NCBI RefSeq assembly: GCF_003205575.1
Contig: NZ_PYBW01000045.1
Span: 1-64,000, forward strand
DNA: 64,000 bases
Direction of reading: 5' to 3'
From: Streptomyces tateyamensis
GTDB taxonomy: Bacteria; Actinomycetota; Actinomycetes; Streptomycetales; Streptomycetaceae
The position numbers and the translations under genes were made by a program. The notes beneath the pieces were generated by a model. That model had not been told where the DNA came from, did not search any database, and was given only the letters and a program-made list of their open reading frames with translations. Within the stretch, counting starts at the first letter, position 1; every line of letters begins with the position of its first letter. Positions 1-8,752 of this stretch are shown in pieces.

Positions 1-38
1 GTGATCAGCCAGTTCAGGTTGCTGGCAGCCTGACTCAT
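1..38 (-). CDS. cvnB: Roadblock/LC7 protein of the conservon, N-terminus only (partial)
   Basis: Only the first 12 codons are in the window, starting at an ATG on the minus strand at 36-38 and reading MSQAASNLNWLI. This opening is typical of the roadblock/LC7-domain CvnB proteins that follow CvnA kinases in streptomycete conservons. It starts 10 bp after the stop of the kinase gene, so the two are probably co-transcribed. CvnB is thought to link the kinase-like CvnA to the CvnD GTPase at the membrane. The call rests on the short N-terminus and on position; the rest of the gene lies outside the window. Confidence 0.75.
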   Translation of the reverse strand, partial: MSQAASNLNWLI

Positions 39-48
39 CTGACTCAAC

Positions 49-3000
49 TCAACGCTCCTGGTTCTCAGTGCCGAAGGCGTCCGGTGCCGCAGAACGGTAG
101 CCCTGCGGGCCGCGGCCGGTCGCACCGGGGCGGCCGAAACCGTCGAACGGCTGGCCCTGCTGCTGGCGGTCGGCCGGCGGCGGGGTCTGGACGGGGATGC
201 CCTGGGTCGACTCCGCACCGGCCCGGCGGCCCTGCTGGATGCCGCGGCGCAGGTTGGTCAGCCGGCCGCGCACCTCCTCGGGCGCCCGGGAGACCTGGGG
301 CCCGGTCAGCGGCGCCGCCTCGGCGGTGCCGGCCATCAGGTTGGCCTGCGGGGTGCGGCGCGGCAGCCCGGACAGGGTGACCCCGTCCGAGGAGGGCTCG
401 CGCAGCTGCTCCGCCCGGCGCCAGCGCTCGTCGTTGGCCGACGGACGCCACGGTGCCTGCTCGCCACCCGGCTGCGGGGCAGCCGAATGCGGGGCGGGCG
501 ACTGCGGCTGCGGGGTGTAGCCCGGCGCCGAGGTGCCCGGCCGCTGCGGCTGGTACGTCTGCGGGCGGCCCTGCTGCTGCGGCTGCTCGTGCTCGGCGGC
601 CGACGGCTGGTTCACCTGGACCGAGGCCATCCGGTTGGCACCGCCGGTGCGGAAGCCCTGCTGGCTCTCGTCCGGGCGGCCGCCCTGCGGCGCACCGTGC
701 TCCGGCGAGCGGCGCGGCGGCAGCGCGGGCTGCTGCCCGAACTGCTGCCCGCCGGCCGGCTGCTGCGGCGCCGCCTGGGCCGGCCGGGCGGCGAACTGCT
801 GCTGCTGGCCGTACGGCGCCTCGGCGGGCGCGGCCTGGCCGCGGGCCTCGCCGCCCCGCTGCTCGACCGGTCGCTGGGCGCCCACGCTGGGCAGCACCGG
901 CTCGACCAGACCCAGACCCAGCGGGTCGCGCGGGTCGATGTCGCTGGCCTCGAAGCGCGGCCGGGCGAAGGCACCGGTGTCGGCCGGGTCCCCGGTCTGC
1001 GGGCCGAGCACCGGCTGCTGCAGGGTCGGCGGACCCTGCGGGTCACCGGCAGGCTGCGGCTGGCGGCGCTGCTGCGGCGGCTGGCCCTGTGCGGGCCGGC
1101 CGGCGGACTGCTGCTGGGCGAACGGCGGCTGCCCCTGCGGCGGCTGACCCTGGCCGGGCGGACGCTGCGGCAGCTGGCCGGGACGTCCGCCCGGGCCCAC
1201 GTCGGTGCGCACGTTCGGGCCCTGCGGCCGGGCGTCCGCCCAGCCGTGCTGAGCCTGCTGCTCGGCGGGCGCGGGGCCGGCGGCGGCAGCGGGCTGCGGG
1301 GCCGGTCGCCGGCCGGGCTCCTGCGGCGCACCGCGGCGCGGCAGGCCGGGGCCGCCGGCCGGAGCACCGGGGCCGCCGGTCGGGGCACCGGGACGACGGG
1401 CACCCTGCTGCTGCGGGGCACCGGACGCGGTCGGGGTCTCGCGCAGCGCCTGGCCGACCTCGCGGGTCGGCAGGCCGCCGCTCGGCGCGCCCTGGCCCGC
1501 CGGAGCGGGCGCCTGCGGGCCCTGCGGAGCCTGGCCGAGCTGCGGGCGGGCCGGGCCGGACTGCGGGGCCTGGCCGAGGGCCGGGGCGCCGCGGCCGGGC
1601 AGCCCGTCCGGCAGCGGACGCTGCTGACGCGGCGTCGGTCCGACCCCGCGCGGGGCCTTGCTCGGCGTGCCGCCGGGGCGCTGGGCGCGCCGGTCGGCGG
1701 AGTTGGTGACGTCCACCGGGAGCATGACCAGCGCGGTGGTGCCGCCGGAGTCGCTGGGGCGCAGCTGGATCCGGATGCCGTGGCGCAGCGACAGGCGGCC
1801 GACCACGAACAGGCCCATCCGGCGCGAGACCGAGACGTCCACGGTCGGCGGGTTGGCCAGCCGCTCGTTGATCTCCGCCAGGTCGTCGGGGCTCAGGCCG
1901 ATGCCGGTGTCGTGGATCTCGATCAGCACCCGGCCGTCCGGCAGCGCGTGGCCGGTGACCCGGACCCGGGTCTGCGGGCTGGAGAACGAGGTCGCGTTCT
2001 CCAGCAGCTCGGCGAGCAGGTGGACGAGGTCGTTGACCACCCGGCCGGCCACCTCGGCCGAGGGCACGGAGGCCAGTTCGATGCGCTCGTACTGCTCCAC
2101 CTCGGAGGCGGCGGCGCGCAGCACGTCGACCAGCGGGACCGGGCGGGTCCACCGGCGGCCCGGGTCCTCACCCGCGAGGACCAGCAGGTTCTCACCGTTG
2201 CGGCGCATGCGGGTGGCCAGGTGGTCCAGCTTGAACAGGCTGGCCAGCTGGTCCGGGTCGGCCTCGCGGCTCTCCAGCTCGGAGATCAGCGACAGCTGGC
2301 GCTGGATCAGGCCCTGGCTGCGGCGCGAGAGGTTGGTGAACATCGAGTTGATGTTGCCGCGCAGCAGTGCCTGCTCGGCGGCCAGCCGGACCGCCTCGCT
2401 GTGCACCATGTCGAAGGCGTGCGCCACGTGGCCGATCTCGTCGGTGGAGTTGACGCCGACCGGCTCGACCGTGACGTCGACGTCGTGCGGATCGGCCTCG
2501 GAGAGCGTCTTGACCAGCTCGGGCAGCCGCCGCTCGGCGACGTCCTCGGCCGCGGTCTGCAGCTTGGTCAGCGAGCGCACCATCGAGCGGGCCACCAGGG
2601 CGGCGCCGAGCACGGCGAACAGCAGCACCAGCGCGACCACGACACCGTTGCCGATGGCGTCGTTGTCGGCGGCCGCCTGCAGCGACTGCGCCTTGCCCTT
2701 GAGCTCGTCCAGCAGCTGGGTCTCGATCGCCCGCTGGTTGGTGATCCGGACGCTGGCCTGGTCGTACCAGTCCTTGTAGGACCGCACGTCGGCCTGCTTG
2801 ATGCCGTTGGCCTGCAGCACCTGGGTGGCGAACCGGTCGGAGAGGTTGATCTGCGGGTTGTACTGGAGCCGGGCCAGCAGCTTCGTCGCGTCGGCGGTGC
2901 CGTAGATCGAGTTGAAGTTGGTGGAGGCGTTCTCGAACGCGGTGCGCAGACGGAAACCGAAGCTCTGGTCCGAGGGGCTCAGGTCGGCGCCGCCCGGGCG

Positions 3001-3834
3001 GGCCAGCGCGGCGCTGATCAGCGCGCGCTGCATCGAGCTGCTCTCCTTCTCGGTGGAGAACTGCTGCAGGGCGCGGGTCGACTTGACCAGGTCCGGGTTG
3101 GAGGAGGCCAGCGCGATGTCCTGGCTGATGGACAGCAGGTCCTTGATGATCGTGTCGTAGGACGCGACCGTGGCCTCGATGTTGTCCGGCTGGGTGTACG
3201 CGTTGTTGCGGAACTGCGAGAGCAGCTCCATGTCCTTGCGCACCTGCATCAGCAGCGAGTTCCCGCCGGACAGGTCCAGGTTGTCGAAGGAGTCGGCGCG
3301 GGCGTTGTAGGCCTTGCTGACCTCGTCGGTGTTCTTGCGCGCGGCGGTGACGTCGTCGTCCTGCTGCCCCGGGTGCGAGGTCAGCGGGCCGGCGCTGATG
3401 TCGCGCTCGGTCTCCAGCGCGTCGGCCAGCGTGGTGGCCCGGACCGCGAGGTCGCTCAGGTTGGCCATCTGGGCCAGCTGCTGCGAGCTCTGCATCGAGG
3501 TGTTGATGCGCAGGCCGCCGAAGACCAGCGCGACCACCACCGGGAGCAGCAGCAGCGCGATCAGGCGGGTGCGGATGCGCCAGTTGCGCATCCGCAGCCG
3601 GCCCAGACCGGTGGCCCGGCGGCGGGTCAGCGAGGTCCGCAACCGGGCGCGGCGGCTCGCCTCGTCCTGTTCCGAACCGGCGGCGTCGACCTGCGGCTCC
3701 TCGTTGCCGAGCCGGCCTTGGTTGAGCCGATCGCCCGTCACCGGGTCCGGCTCCGACTGGTGGGGGGCACCGAGGGGCTCGGGCGCCGAAGCGCTGCCTG
3801 CGGCGCCGCTACCCCTTTTGAAACGTCCCTGCAC
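49..3834 (-). CDS. cvnA: Nitrate/nitrite-sensor-type histidine-kinase-like protein of a conservon
   Basis: Membrane sensor of a Cvn complex (CvnA kinase-like, CvnB roadblock, CvnC DUF742, CvnD GTPase). With the GTG start at 3834 it has 1261 residues: a basic N-terminus, a membrane segment (about 91-109), a helical extracytoplasmic NIT-type region (about 115-390), a second membrane segment (398-416), HAMP (about 416-490), a degenerate dimerisation helix (about 536-555), then a GHKL ATPase with N box (HLLAELLENATSF, about 605-617), G1 (DTGIGLS, 642-648) and G2 (RMGLFVVGRL). No clear phospho-acceptor histidine is seen, as is usual for CvnA. The last 550 residues are Pro/Gln/Gly/Ala-rich and probably disordered. 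I preferred VQGRFKRG as the start over an upstream ATG because of similarity to known CvnA N-termini as I recall them. Confidence 0.88.
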   Translation of the reverse strand: MQGRFKRGSGAAGSASAPEPLGAPHQSEPDPVTGDRLNQGRLGNEEPQVDAAGSEQDEASRRARLRTSLTRRRATGLGRLRMRNWRIRTRLIALLLLPVVVALVFGGLRINTSMQSSQQLAQMANLSDLAVRATTLADALETERDISAGPLTSHPGQQDDDVTAARKNTDEVSKAYNARADSFDNLDLSGGNSLLMQVRKDMELLSQFRNNAYTQPDNIEATVASYDTIIKDLLSISQDIALASSNPDLVKSTRALQQFSTEKESSSMQRALISAALARPGGADLSPSDQSFGFRLRTAFENASTNFNSIYGTADATKLLARLQYNPQINLSDRFATQVLQANGIKQADVRSYKDWYDQASVRITNQRAIETQLLDELKGKAQSLQAAADNDAIGNGVVVALVLLFAVLGAALVARSMVRSLTKLQTAAEDVAERRLPELVKTLSEADPHDVDVTVEPVGVNSTDEIGHVAHAFDMVHSEAVRLAAEQALLRGNINSMFTNLSRRSQGLIQRQLSLISELESREADPDQLASLFKLDHLATRMRRNGENLLVLAGEDPGRRWTRPVPLVDVLRAAASEVEQYERIELASVPSAEVAGRVVNDLVHLLAELLENATSFSSPQTRVRVTGHALPDGRVLIEIHDTGIGLSPDDLAEINERLANPPTVDVSVSRRMGLFVVGRLSLRHGIRIQLRPSDSGGTTALVMLPVDVTNSADRRAQRPGGTPSKAPRGVGPTPRQQRPLPDGLPGRGAPALGQAPQSGPARPQLGQAPQGPQAPAPAGQGAPSGGLPTREVGQALRETPTASGAPQQQGARRPGAPTGGPGAPAGGPGLPRRGAPQEPGRRPAPQPAAAAGPAPAEQQAQHGWADARPQGPNVRTDVGPGGRPGQLPQRPPGQGQPPQGQPPFAQQQSAGRPAQGQPPQQRRQPQPAGDPQGPPTLQQPVLGPQTGDPADTGAFARPRFEASDIDPRDPLGLGLVEPVLPSVGAQRPVEQRGGEARGQAAPAEAPYGQQQQFAARPAQAAPQQPAGGQQFGQQPALPPRRSPEHGAPQGGRPDESQQGFRTGGANRMASVQVNQPSAAEHEQPQQQGRPQTYQPQRPGTSAPGYTPQPQSPAPHSAAPQPGGEQAPWRPSANDERWRRAEQLREPSSDGVTLSGLPRRTPQANLMAGTAEAAPLTGPQVSRAPEEVRGRLTNLRRGIQQGRRAGAESTQGIPVQTPPPADRQQQGQPFDGFGRPGATGRGPQGYRSAAPDAFGTENQER

Positions 3835-4405
3835 TGGCGTCGCAACCTCTGGACCGGGCGCCCCTCCGCGTCGCCGCGGACGGAGCGGTGTCGAGTTCGA
3901 TTTCGGCAGACCCGGCTGATCCGGGAATGCACGCGTGCCGCCGTGGGTAGCCCCTGTGCACCGCACTGTTGCCCGAGCGGTCGTTCGACGCGGTGTTGGG
4001 CGGCTGCGATGCCGAGGAGGGTTCTCCTCCGGCGGTTCGTGGCATTCCAGCACAGCGGAAGAACTCCAACAAGGGGCGGGGCTCTTGGCGGTACGGGGCT
4101 ACCGACCGCGCGCAGCACTTCACGGACGGTGCGACCCGGGGCGCGAATACGGCGCTTTTCGGACACTTGACCACTGAGCGTCCGGAACCGACCCCCTTGG
4201 TGCGTTCCCGGTATGGGCGGCTGTGGGCGCTTTGTCGGAATTTACTTCTTGGGTGAAATATCCGGATTGCGGCCTCTACTCAGGAAATTGTGAGCAAACT
4301 CACAGGTCTATGTGTAGCTTTGGTCACGGTCTCTGTGAAATGCGGTCCCTACCCTGACTCGTTGTACAGCGCCCCTTTTCACGACGACACCGAGGTGTAG
4401 AAGCG
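3835..4405. other. Divergent intergenic region between cvnA and a small CDS
   Basis: About 570 bp without a gene I can support. The half next to cvnA is GC-rich. The half next to the small CDS, from about 4190, is more AT-rich and looks regulatory: it holds the Crp-like palindrome at 4288-4303 and a weaker TCAC-N7-GTGA inverted repeat at 4324-4338. A possible -10 (TACCCT, 4350-4355) has no convincing -35. Confidence 0.5.
4288..4303. promoter_or_regulatory. Crp/Fnr-type palindrome
   Basis: TGTGAGCAAACTCACA fits the classical Crp consensus TGTGA-N6-TCACA at every defined position, with 6-bp arms TGTGAG/CTCACA around CAAA. Streptomyces Crp recognises a related GTG-N6-CAC type sequence. The site is about 100 bp upstream of the small CDS at 4406. 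Binding is inferred, not shown. Confidence 0.6.
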
Positions 4406-4630
4406 ATGTCCCAGTCCCCGGCCGCGACCGCCACCAGGTCCACGCTCGGCTCCCGTTCGACCGCGAACCCGCGCCGCACGACCCTGGCCTCGCTGGAGGA
4501 CTTCAGCCAGCTGCCCGGTGCCCGTACCGCCCTCGAGCCGGTCGAGTACCCCACCGAGCTGCCGCGCAGCACCGCCAACCCGCGGCGCACCAAGCTGATG
4601 ACGCTGCCGCAGCAGCAGCACCGGGGCTGA
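4406..4630 (+). CDS. Small unrecognised protein with a duplicated STANPRRT motif
   Basis: A 74-residue protein that I cannot assign. Its codons are almost all G/C-ended, so it looks like a real gene. The segment RSTANPRRTTL (residues about 18-28) recurs as RSTANPRRTKL near the C-terminus, and a shorter RSTL lies near residue 11. There is no signal peptide, membrane segment or cysteine. The protein is basic overall with a GlnGlnGlnHis tail. The upstream region carries a Crp-like palindrome and a strong hairpin follows. No modifying enzymes lie nearby, so a ribosomal peptide precursor is not supported. The repeated basic motif could bind nucleic acid or a partner protein, which is speculation. 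Confidence 0.65.
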   Translation: MSQSPAATATRSTLGSRSTANPRRTTLASLEDFSQLPGARTALEPVEYPTELPRSTANPRRTKLMTLPQQQHRG

Positions 4631-4657
4631 GCGGCCCCCGGCCTGCCGTCCGCGCTC

Positions 4658-4692
4658 CGAGGGCGCCGTCACCACTGGTGGCGGCGCCCTCG
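4658..4692 (+). terminator. Hairpin terminator after the small CDS
   Basis: Perfect 11-bp inverted repeat (CGAGGGCGCCG, 4658-4668, with 4682-4692) around a 13-nt loop that can itself fold (CACCA/TGGTG). There is no U-run, as is common for streptomycete terminators. Confidence 0.6.
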
Positions 4693-4753
4693 TGCGTGGG
4701 GGCGGGCGATAGCCTGGAGCCCAATCGACCCCGTACCGGAAAGGTCGCGCAGC

Positions 4754-5551
4754 GTGCGTATTGCCAGGTTCTCAGTCCGTGAGGGGAGCGCCGCGGGCAG
4801 CGTCTCCTTCGGCGTCGTCGAGGGCGACGCGGCCCAGCCCGAGTCGCTGGTGCTGCACGCCATGGCGGGCCACCCCTTCGGCACCCCCCAGCTGACCGGC
4901 GAGAGCCACCGCTGGGACCAGGTGCGCCTGCTCACCCCGATGCTCCCCTCGAAGATCGTCGCGGTCGGCCGCAACTACGCCGCCCACGCCGCCGAGCTGG
5001 GCCACGAGGTGCCCGAGGTCCCGCTGACCTTCTTCAAGCCCTCCACCTCGGTGATCGGCCCGACCGAGGCCATCGCCTACCCGCCGTTCTCCGGCGACGT
5101 GCAGCACGAGGCGGAGCTGGCCGTGGTGATCGGCCGGATGTGCCGCGAGGTCCCGGTGGACCGGGTGTCCGAGGTGGTCTTCGGCTACACCTGCGGCAAC
5201 GACGTGACCGCCCGGGACGTGCAGCAGCGCGAGGGCCAGTGGGCCCGCGCCAAGGGCTTCGACACCGCCTGCCCGCTCGGTCCGTGGATCGAGACCGAGC
5301 TGGACCCGGCCGACCTGGCGATCACCTGCACGGTCAACGGCGAGCTGCGCCAGACCGGGCGCACCTCGCTCATGCTCCGCGGCATCCCGGAGCTCGTCGC
5401 GCACATCTCCGAGGCCATGACGCTGCTCCCGGGCGACGTCATCCTCACCGGCACCCCCGCGGGTGTCGGACCCCTGAACGTCGGCGACGAGGTCGCCGTC
5501 TCCATCGAAGGCATCGGCACTCTCACCAACAAGGTGATCAAGCGTGGCTAA
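4754..5551 (+). CDS. Fumarylacetoacetate hydrolase family protein
   Basis: A 265-residue cytoplasmic enzyme of the FAH superfamily, whose members hydrolyse C-C bonds or decarboxylate or isomerise keto-acids at a divalent metal. It has the family core: VGRNYAAHA (71-79), FFKP (93-96), acidic metal ligands in [10 protein letters not shown] (E119, E121), GNDVTARD with D150, a lysine/aspartate pair near 167-170, and TGTPAGVGP near the C-terminus. The GTG start at 4754 has a GGAAAGG ribosome site about 10 nt upstream. The gene overlaps gltX by 8 bp, so the two are translationally coupled. The substrate cannot be told from sequence; candidates include acylpyruvates and oxaloacetate. Confidence 0.88.
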   Translation: MRIARFSVREGSAAGSVSFGVVEGDAAQPESLVLHAMAGHPFGTPQLTGESHRWDQVRLLTPMLPSKIVAVGRNYAAHAAELGHEVPEVPLTFFKPSTSVIGPTEAIAYPPFSGDVQHEAELAVVIGRMCREVPVDRVSEVVFGYTCGNDVTARDVQQREGQWARAKGFDTACPLGPWIETELDPADLAITCTVNGELRQTGRTSLMLRGIPELVAHISEAMTLLPGDVILTGTPAGVGPLNVGDEVAVSIEGIGTLTNKVIKRG

Positions 5552-7067
5552 CGCACACCCCACCGGCGGCTCGGCCGCGGACCCGGCTGTACGGGTTCGC
5601 TTCTGCCCCTCCCCGACCGGCAACCCGCACGTCGGTCTGGTCCGCACCGCCCTGTTCAACTGGGCCTTCGCCCGGCACAACGGCGGCACCCTGGTGTTCC
5701 GGATCGAGGACACCGACGCGGCCCGCGACTCCGAGGAGTCGTACCAGCAGCTGCTGGACGCGATGCGCTGGCTCGGCTTCGACTGGGACGAGGGCCCCGA
5801 GGTCGGCGGCCCGCACGAGCCCTACCGCCAGTCCCAGCGGATGGACATCTACGCGGACGTGGCCCGCCGGCTGCACGAGGCCGGTCACGCCTACGAGTGC
5901 TTCTGCACCACCGAGGAGCTGGACGCCCGCCGCGAGGCGGCCCGCGCCAACGGCCTGCCCTCCGGCTACGACGGCCTGTGCCGCACGCTGACCGCGGAGC
6001 AGCAGGCGATCTACCGGGCCGAGGGCCGGCAGCCGATCCTGCGCTTCCGGATGCCCGACTACACGATCGTCTTCGAGGACCTGGTCCGCGGCACCCTCAG
6101 CTTCGAGCCCAAGGACGTGCCGGACTACGGCCTGGTCCGGGCCAACGGCGCCCCGCTCTACACCCTGGTCAACCCGGTGGACGACGCCCTGATGGGCATC
6201 ACCCACGTGCTGCGCGGCGAGGACCTGCTCTCCTCGACGCCGCGTCAGATCGCGCTGTACGCCGCGCTGGCCGAGATCGGGGTCGGCTCCGGCGCCACCC
6301 CGCAGTTCGGCCACCTGCCGTACGTGATGGGCGAGGGCAACAAGAAGCTCTCCAAGCGCGACCCGCAGGCCAGCCTCAACCTCTACCGCGAGCGCGGCTT
6401 CCTGCCCGAGGGGCTGCTCAACTACCTCGCCCTGCTGGGCTGGTCGCTCGCCGAGGACCGGGACCGGTTCTCCATGGCGGAGCTGGTGGCCGCCTTCGAC
6501 ATCAGCAAGGTGAACGCGAACCCGGCCCGCTTCGACCTGAAGAAGTGCGAGTCGATCAACGCCGACCACCTGCGGATGCTGGCACCGGAGGACTTCGTCC
6601 AGCGCCTGGTGCCCTACCTGCAGGCCCCCGGGCTGCTGCCGGCCGAGCCGGGCGCCGAGCAGTTGGAGCTGCTGCGCAAGGCCGCCCCGCTCACCCAGGA
6701 GCGGATGGTGGTGCTCTCCGAGGCGGTCGACATGCTCGGCTTCCTCTTCGTCGACCCGGCCGCCTTCGCGGTGAACGCCGAGGACGCGGCCAAGGTGCTG
6801 ACCGCCGACGCCCGCCCGGTGCTGCAGGCCAGCATCAAGGCGCTGGAGGAGCTGGCGGACTTCACCCCGGAGCCGATCCAGGCCGCCCTGCGCGAGGCGC
6901 TGGTCGAGGGCCTGGGCATCAAGCCCAAGTTCGCCTTCACCCCGCTGCGGGTCGCGGTCACCGGCCGCCGGATCTCGCCGCCGCTCTTCGAGTCGATGGA
7001 GCTGCTCGGCCGCCCCGAGACGCTGCGCCGCCTCACCCTGGCCCTGGACGCCCTGCCGGGCGCCTGA
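5544..7067 (+). CDS. gltX: Glutamyl-tRNA synthetase
   Basis: Class I aminoacyl-tRNA synthetase charging tRNA-Glu. It has 507 residues, a normal length. The HIGH signature is HVGL at residues 29-32 in [11 protein letters not shown], and the KMSKS equivalent is KLSKR at 268-272. Actinobacteria generally lack GlnRS, so this enzyme is expected also to misacylate tRNA-Gln for GatCAB amidation. That fits its position directly upstream of three tRNA-Glu and two tRNA-Gln genes. The GTG start at 5544 lies inside the end of the preceding FAH-family gene, and a strong hairpin follows the stop. Confidence 0.97.
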   Translation: MANAHPTGGSAADPAVRVRFCPSPTGNPHVGLVRTALFNWAFARHNGGTLVFRIEDTDAARDSEESYQQLLDAMRWLGFDWDEGPEVGGPHEPYRQSQRMDIYADVARRLHEAGHAYECFCTTEELDARREAARANGLPSGYDGLCRTLTAEQQAIYRAEGRQPILRFRMPDYTIVFEDLVRGTLSFEPKDVPDYGLVRANGAPLYTLVNPVDDALMGITHVLRGEDLLSSTPRQIALYAALAEIGVGSGATPQFGHLPYVMGEGNKKLSKRDPQASLNLYRERGFLPEGLLNYLALLGWSLAEDRDRFSMAELVAAFDISKVNANPARFDLKKCESINADHLRMLAPEDFVQRLVPYLQAPGLLPAEPGAEQLELLRKAAPLTQERMVVLSEAVDMLGFLFVDPAAFAVNAEDAAKVLTADARPVLQASIKALEELADFTPEPIQAALREALVEGLGIKPKFAFTPLRVAVTGRRISPPLFESMELLGRPETLRRLTLALDALPGA

Positions 7068-7071
7068 GCCG

Positions 7072-7116
7072 CCGTCGGGCCTGGCCGCCGCACCGCTGCG
7101 GGACCAGGCCCGACGG
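7072..7116 (+). terminator. gltX terminator
   Basis: Perfect 13-bp inverted repeat, CCGTCGGGCCTGG (7072-7084) with 7104-7116, starting 5 bp after the gltX stop. Confidence 0.75.
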
Positions 7117-7146
7117 GCGCGCGCGGCCTGCCTGCGGTTATCGATT

Positions 7147-7175
7147 TTGGAGCGGGGCCACGCGTCGGGTAATGT
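7147..7175 (+). promoter_or_regulatory. Promoter of the tRNA array
   Basis: TTGGAG (7147-7152), exactly 17 bp, then TAATGT (7170-7175), a good vegetative-type promoter. It lies about 110 bp upstream of the first tRNA, leaving a 5' leader to be processed off. Confidence 0.65.
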
Positions 7176-7287
7176 TCTTTCTGCGCCGCCCGGGAGGGAC
7201 CGGAGAGGAACCAGAAGCCTCACCGAGATCCACCGAACGGAGTCGGCGCGAACATCGAGCAAGACCCCGCAGGGGGTTGCGTTCTGA

Positions 7288-7359
7288 TGGGGTATGGTGT
7301 AATTGGCAGCACGAGTGATTCTGGTTCATTTAGTCTAGGTTCGAGTCCTGGTACCCCAG
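7288..7359 (+). tRNA. tRNA-Gln (anticodon CUG), copy 1
   Basis: 72 nt; acceptor arms UGGGGUA/UACCCCA pair fully, with discriminator G. The anticodon loop UUCUGGU gives CUG. The anticodon stem AGUGA/UCAUU contains one G-U wobble where copy 2 has G-C. CCA is not encoded (next bases CGC). Confidence 0.95.
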
Positions 7360-7397
7360 CGCAGTACGGTAGTTCAGCAGGACGAGCATTACCGCAA

Positions 7398-7470
7398 GCC
7401 CCCGTTGTGTAGCGGCCTAGCACGCTGCCCTCTCACGGCAGTAGCGCCGGTTCGAATCCGGTCGGGGGTA
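7398..7470 (+). tRNA. tRNA-Glu (anticodon CUC), copy 1
   Basis: 73 nt; acceptor GCCCCCG/CGGGGGU, discriminator A, anticodon stem CUGCC/GGCAG with loop CUCUCAC, hence CUC. CCA is not encoded. Confidence 0.96.
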
Positions 7471-7512
7471 CGCAGTGCAGGGTGTTGAGAAGCATCGAAC
7501 TGCATAGCAGGA

Positions 7513-7585
7513 GCCCCCGTTGTGTAGCGGCCTAGCACGCTGCCCTCTCACGGCAGTAGCGCCGGTTCGAATCCGGTCGGGGGTA
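7513..7585 (+). tRNA. tRNA-Glu (anticodon CUC), copy 2
   Basis: Identical in sequence to copy 1. Here the discriminator is followed by a templated CCA (7586-7588). Confidence 0.96.
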
Positions 7586-7654
7586 CCAGATCCTTCATCA
7601 GTCACCATCCGGACGGGCTTTACCCGGAGGCGACGAAGCTGGATCACCAAGTTT

Positions 7655-7727
7655 GCCCCCGTTGTGTAGCGGCCTAGCACGCTGCCCTCTCACGGCAGTA
7701 GCGCCGGTTCGAATCCGGTCGGGGGTA
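7655..7727 (+). tRNA. tRNA-Glu (anticodon CUC), copy 3
   Basis: Identical to the other two Glu copies. No templated CCA (CTA follows). The spacers between the copies are unrelated to one another, so this is not a fresh tandem duplication. Confidence 0.96.
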
Positions 7728-7780
7728 CTAGCAGGTCAGCCGGTGGAGCTCAGGAGACTGTAGCCATCGGCTGGTTGCTG

Positions 7781-7852
7781 TGGGGTATGGTGTAATTGGC
7801 AGCACGAGTGATTCTGGTTCACTTAGTCTAGGTTCGAGTCCTGGTACCCCAG
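7781..7852 (+). tRNA. tRNA-Gln (anticodon CUG), copy 2
   Basis: 72 nt, differing from copy 1 only in the anticodon stem (UCACU instead of UCAUU). A templated CCA follows (7853-7855). Confidence 0.95.
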
Positions 7853-7866
7853 CCAGATGTGGGGCA

Positions 7867-7893
7867 AGCCCCCGAGAGTTCGGGGGCTTTTCG
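7867..7893 (+). terminator. Terminator of the tRNA array
   Basis: AGCCCCCGA (7867-7875), 4-nt loop, TCGGGGGCT (7880-7888), then a T-rich run: a canonical intrinsic terminator 14 bp after the last tRNA. Confidence 0.85.
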
Positions 7894-7960
7894 CTTTTCC
7901 GGTGCGCTTTTCCCGGGCCATTGGTGCGGCCTCCGAACAATTGGCCCGGCGCAGGTCGGA

Positions 7961-7988
7961 AGGGCCGCGCACCGGGGTGCGCGGCCCT
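7961..7988 (-). terminator. ndgR terminator (possibly bidirectional)
   Basis: AGGGCCGCGCAC/GTGCGCGGCCCT, 12-bp stem with a 4-nt loop, just beyond the ndgR stop on the minus strand. Confidence 0.65.
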
Positions 7989-8003
7989 TTCTGCTGTCGG
8001 TGC

Positions 8004-8717
8004 TCAGGCCCGGCGCAGTGCGTCGGTCAGGCGGTTGGCGGCCTCGATGATGGCCTGGGCGTGCAGCCGGCCCGGGTGGCGGGTCAGGCGCTCGATCGGG
8101 CCGGAGACCGAGACGGCCGCCACCACGCGGTTGGAGGGCCCGCGCACGGGCGCGGAGACCGAGGCCACGCCCGGCTCCCGCTCGCCGATCGACTGGGCCC
8201 AGCCGCGCCGCCGCACGCCGCTGAGCGCGGTGGCGGTGAACCGGGCGCCCTGCAGGCCGCGGTGCAGCCGCTCGGGCTCCTCCCAGGCGAGCAGCACCTG
8301 GGCGGCCGAACCGGCCTTCATCGGCAGCGTGGAGCCCACCGGGACGGTGTCCCGCAGGCCGGAGAGCCGCTCGGCGGCGGCCACGCAGATCCGCATCTCG
8401 CCCTGGCGGCGGTAGAGCTGCGCGCTCTCGCCGGTGACGTCGCGCAGGTGGGTCAGGACCGGGCCCGCGGTGGCGAGCAGCCGGTCCTCGCCCGCCGCGG
8501 CGGAAAGTTCGGCGAGCCGGGGGCCGAGAATGAACCGGCCCTGCATGTCCCTGGTGACCAGGCGGTGGTGTTCGAGTGCGACGGCGAGTCGGTGGGCGGT
8601 GGGCCGCGCCAGACCGGTGGCGGCGACCAGCCCCGCCAACGTGGCGGGGCCCGACTCCAGTGCGCTGAGCACCAGAGCGGCCTTGTCGAGAACGCCGACG
8701 CCGCTAGAGTTGTCCAT
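8004..8717 (-). CDS. ndgR: IclR-family regulator NdgR
   Basis: 237-residue transcription factor that in S. coelicolor controls leucine and other amino-acid biosynthesis and affects antibiotic production. It has an N-terminal winged helix (about 8-70, [19 protein letters not shown]) and a C-terminal IclR effector domain (about 80-230). The ATG at 8715-8717 is preferred over an upstream ATG because [13 protein letters not shown] is the known family start and because a promoter-like -10 sits 6 nt before it. It is divergent from leuC, its known target. The intergenic palindromes are probably its own binding sites. Confidence 0.95.
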   Translation of the reverse strand: MDNSSGVGVLDKAALVLSALESGPATLAGLVAATGLARPTAHRLAVALEHHRLVTRDMQGRFILGPRLAELSAAAGEDRLLATAGPVLTHLRDVTGESAQLYRRQGEMRICVAAAERLSGLRDTVPVGSTLPMKAGSAAQVLLAWEEPERLHRGLQGARFTATALSGVRRRGWAQSIGEREPGVASVSAPVRGPSNRVVAAVSVSGPIERLTRHPGRLHAQAIIEAANRLTDALRRA

Positions 8718-8723
8718 ACGCCG

Positions 8724-8752
8724 ATACTGCAGTCTCAGTGGGCGAGACGCAA
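8724..8752 (-). promoter_or_regulatory. Putative ndgR promoter with overlapping operator
   Basis: Read on the minus strand: TTGCGT (8752-8747), 17 bp, CAGTAT (8729-8724), then 6 nt to the ndgR ATG. Two dyads overlap it: ACTGCAGT (8726-8733), and GTCTC (8732-8736) with GAGAC (8744-8748). Their position across the -10 and spacer suits autorepression. Confidence 0.45.

Noticed and set aside
487..4170. A 1227-codon open frame on the plus strand opposite cvnA, and many other very long frames opposite real genes.
   Set aside because: They are shadows caused by high GC: Arg/Ala/Leu/Val-rich composition, no domains, and antisense to a protein with clear domains.
7398..7727. Three identical tRNA-Glu genes as a recent tandem amplification.
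   Set aside because: The spacers are unrelated in sequence and length, so identity is better explained by selection or conversion of the tRNA bodies.
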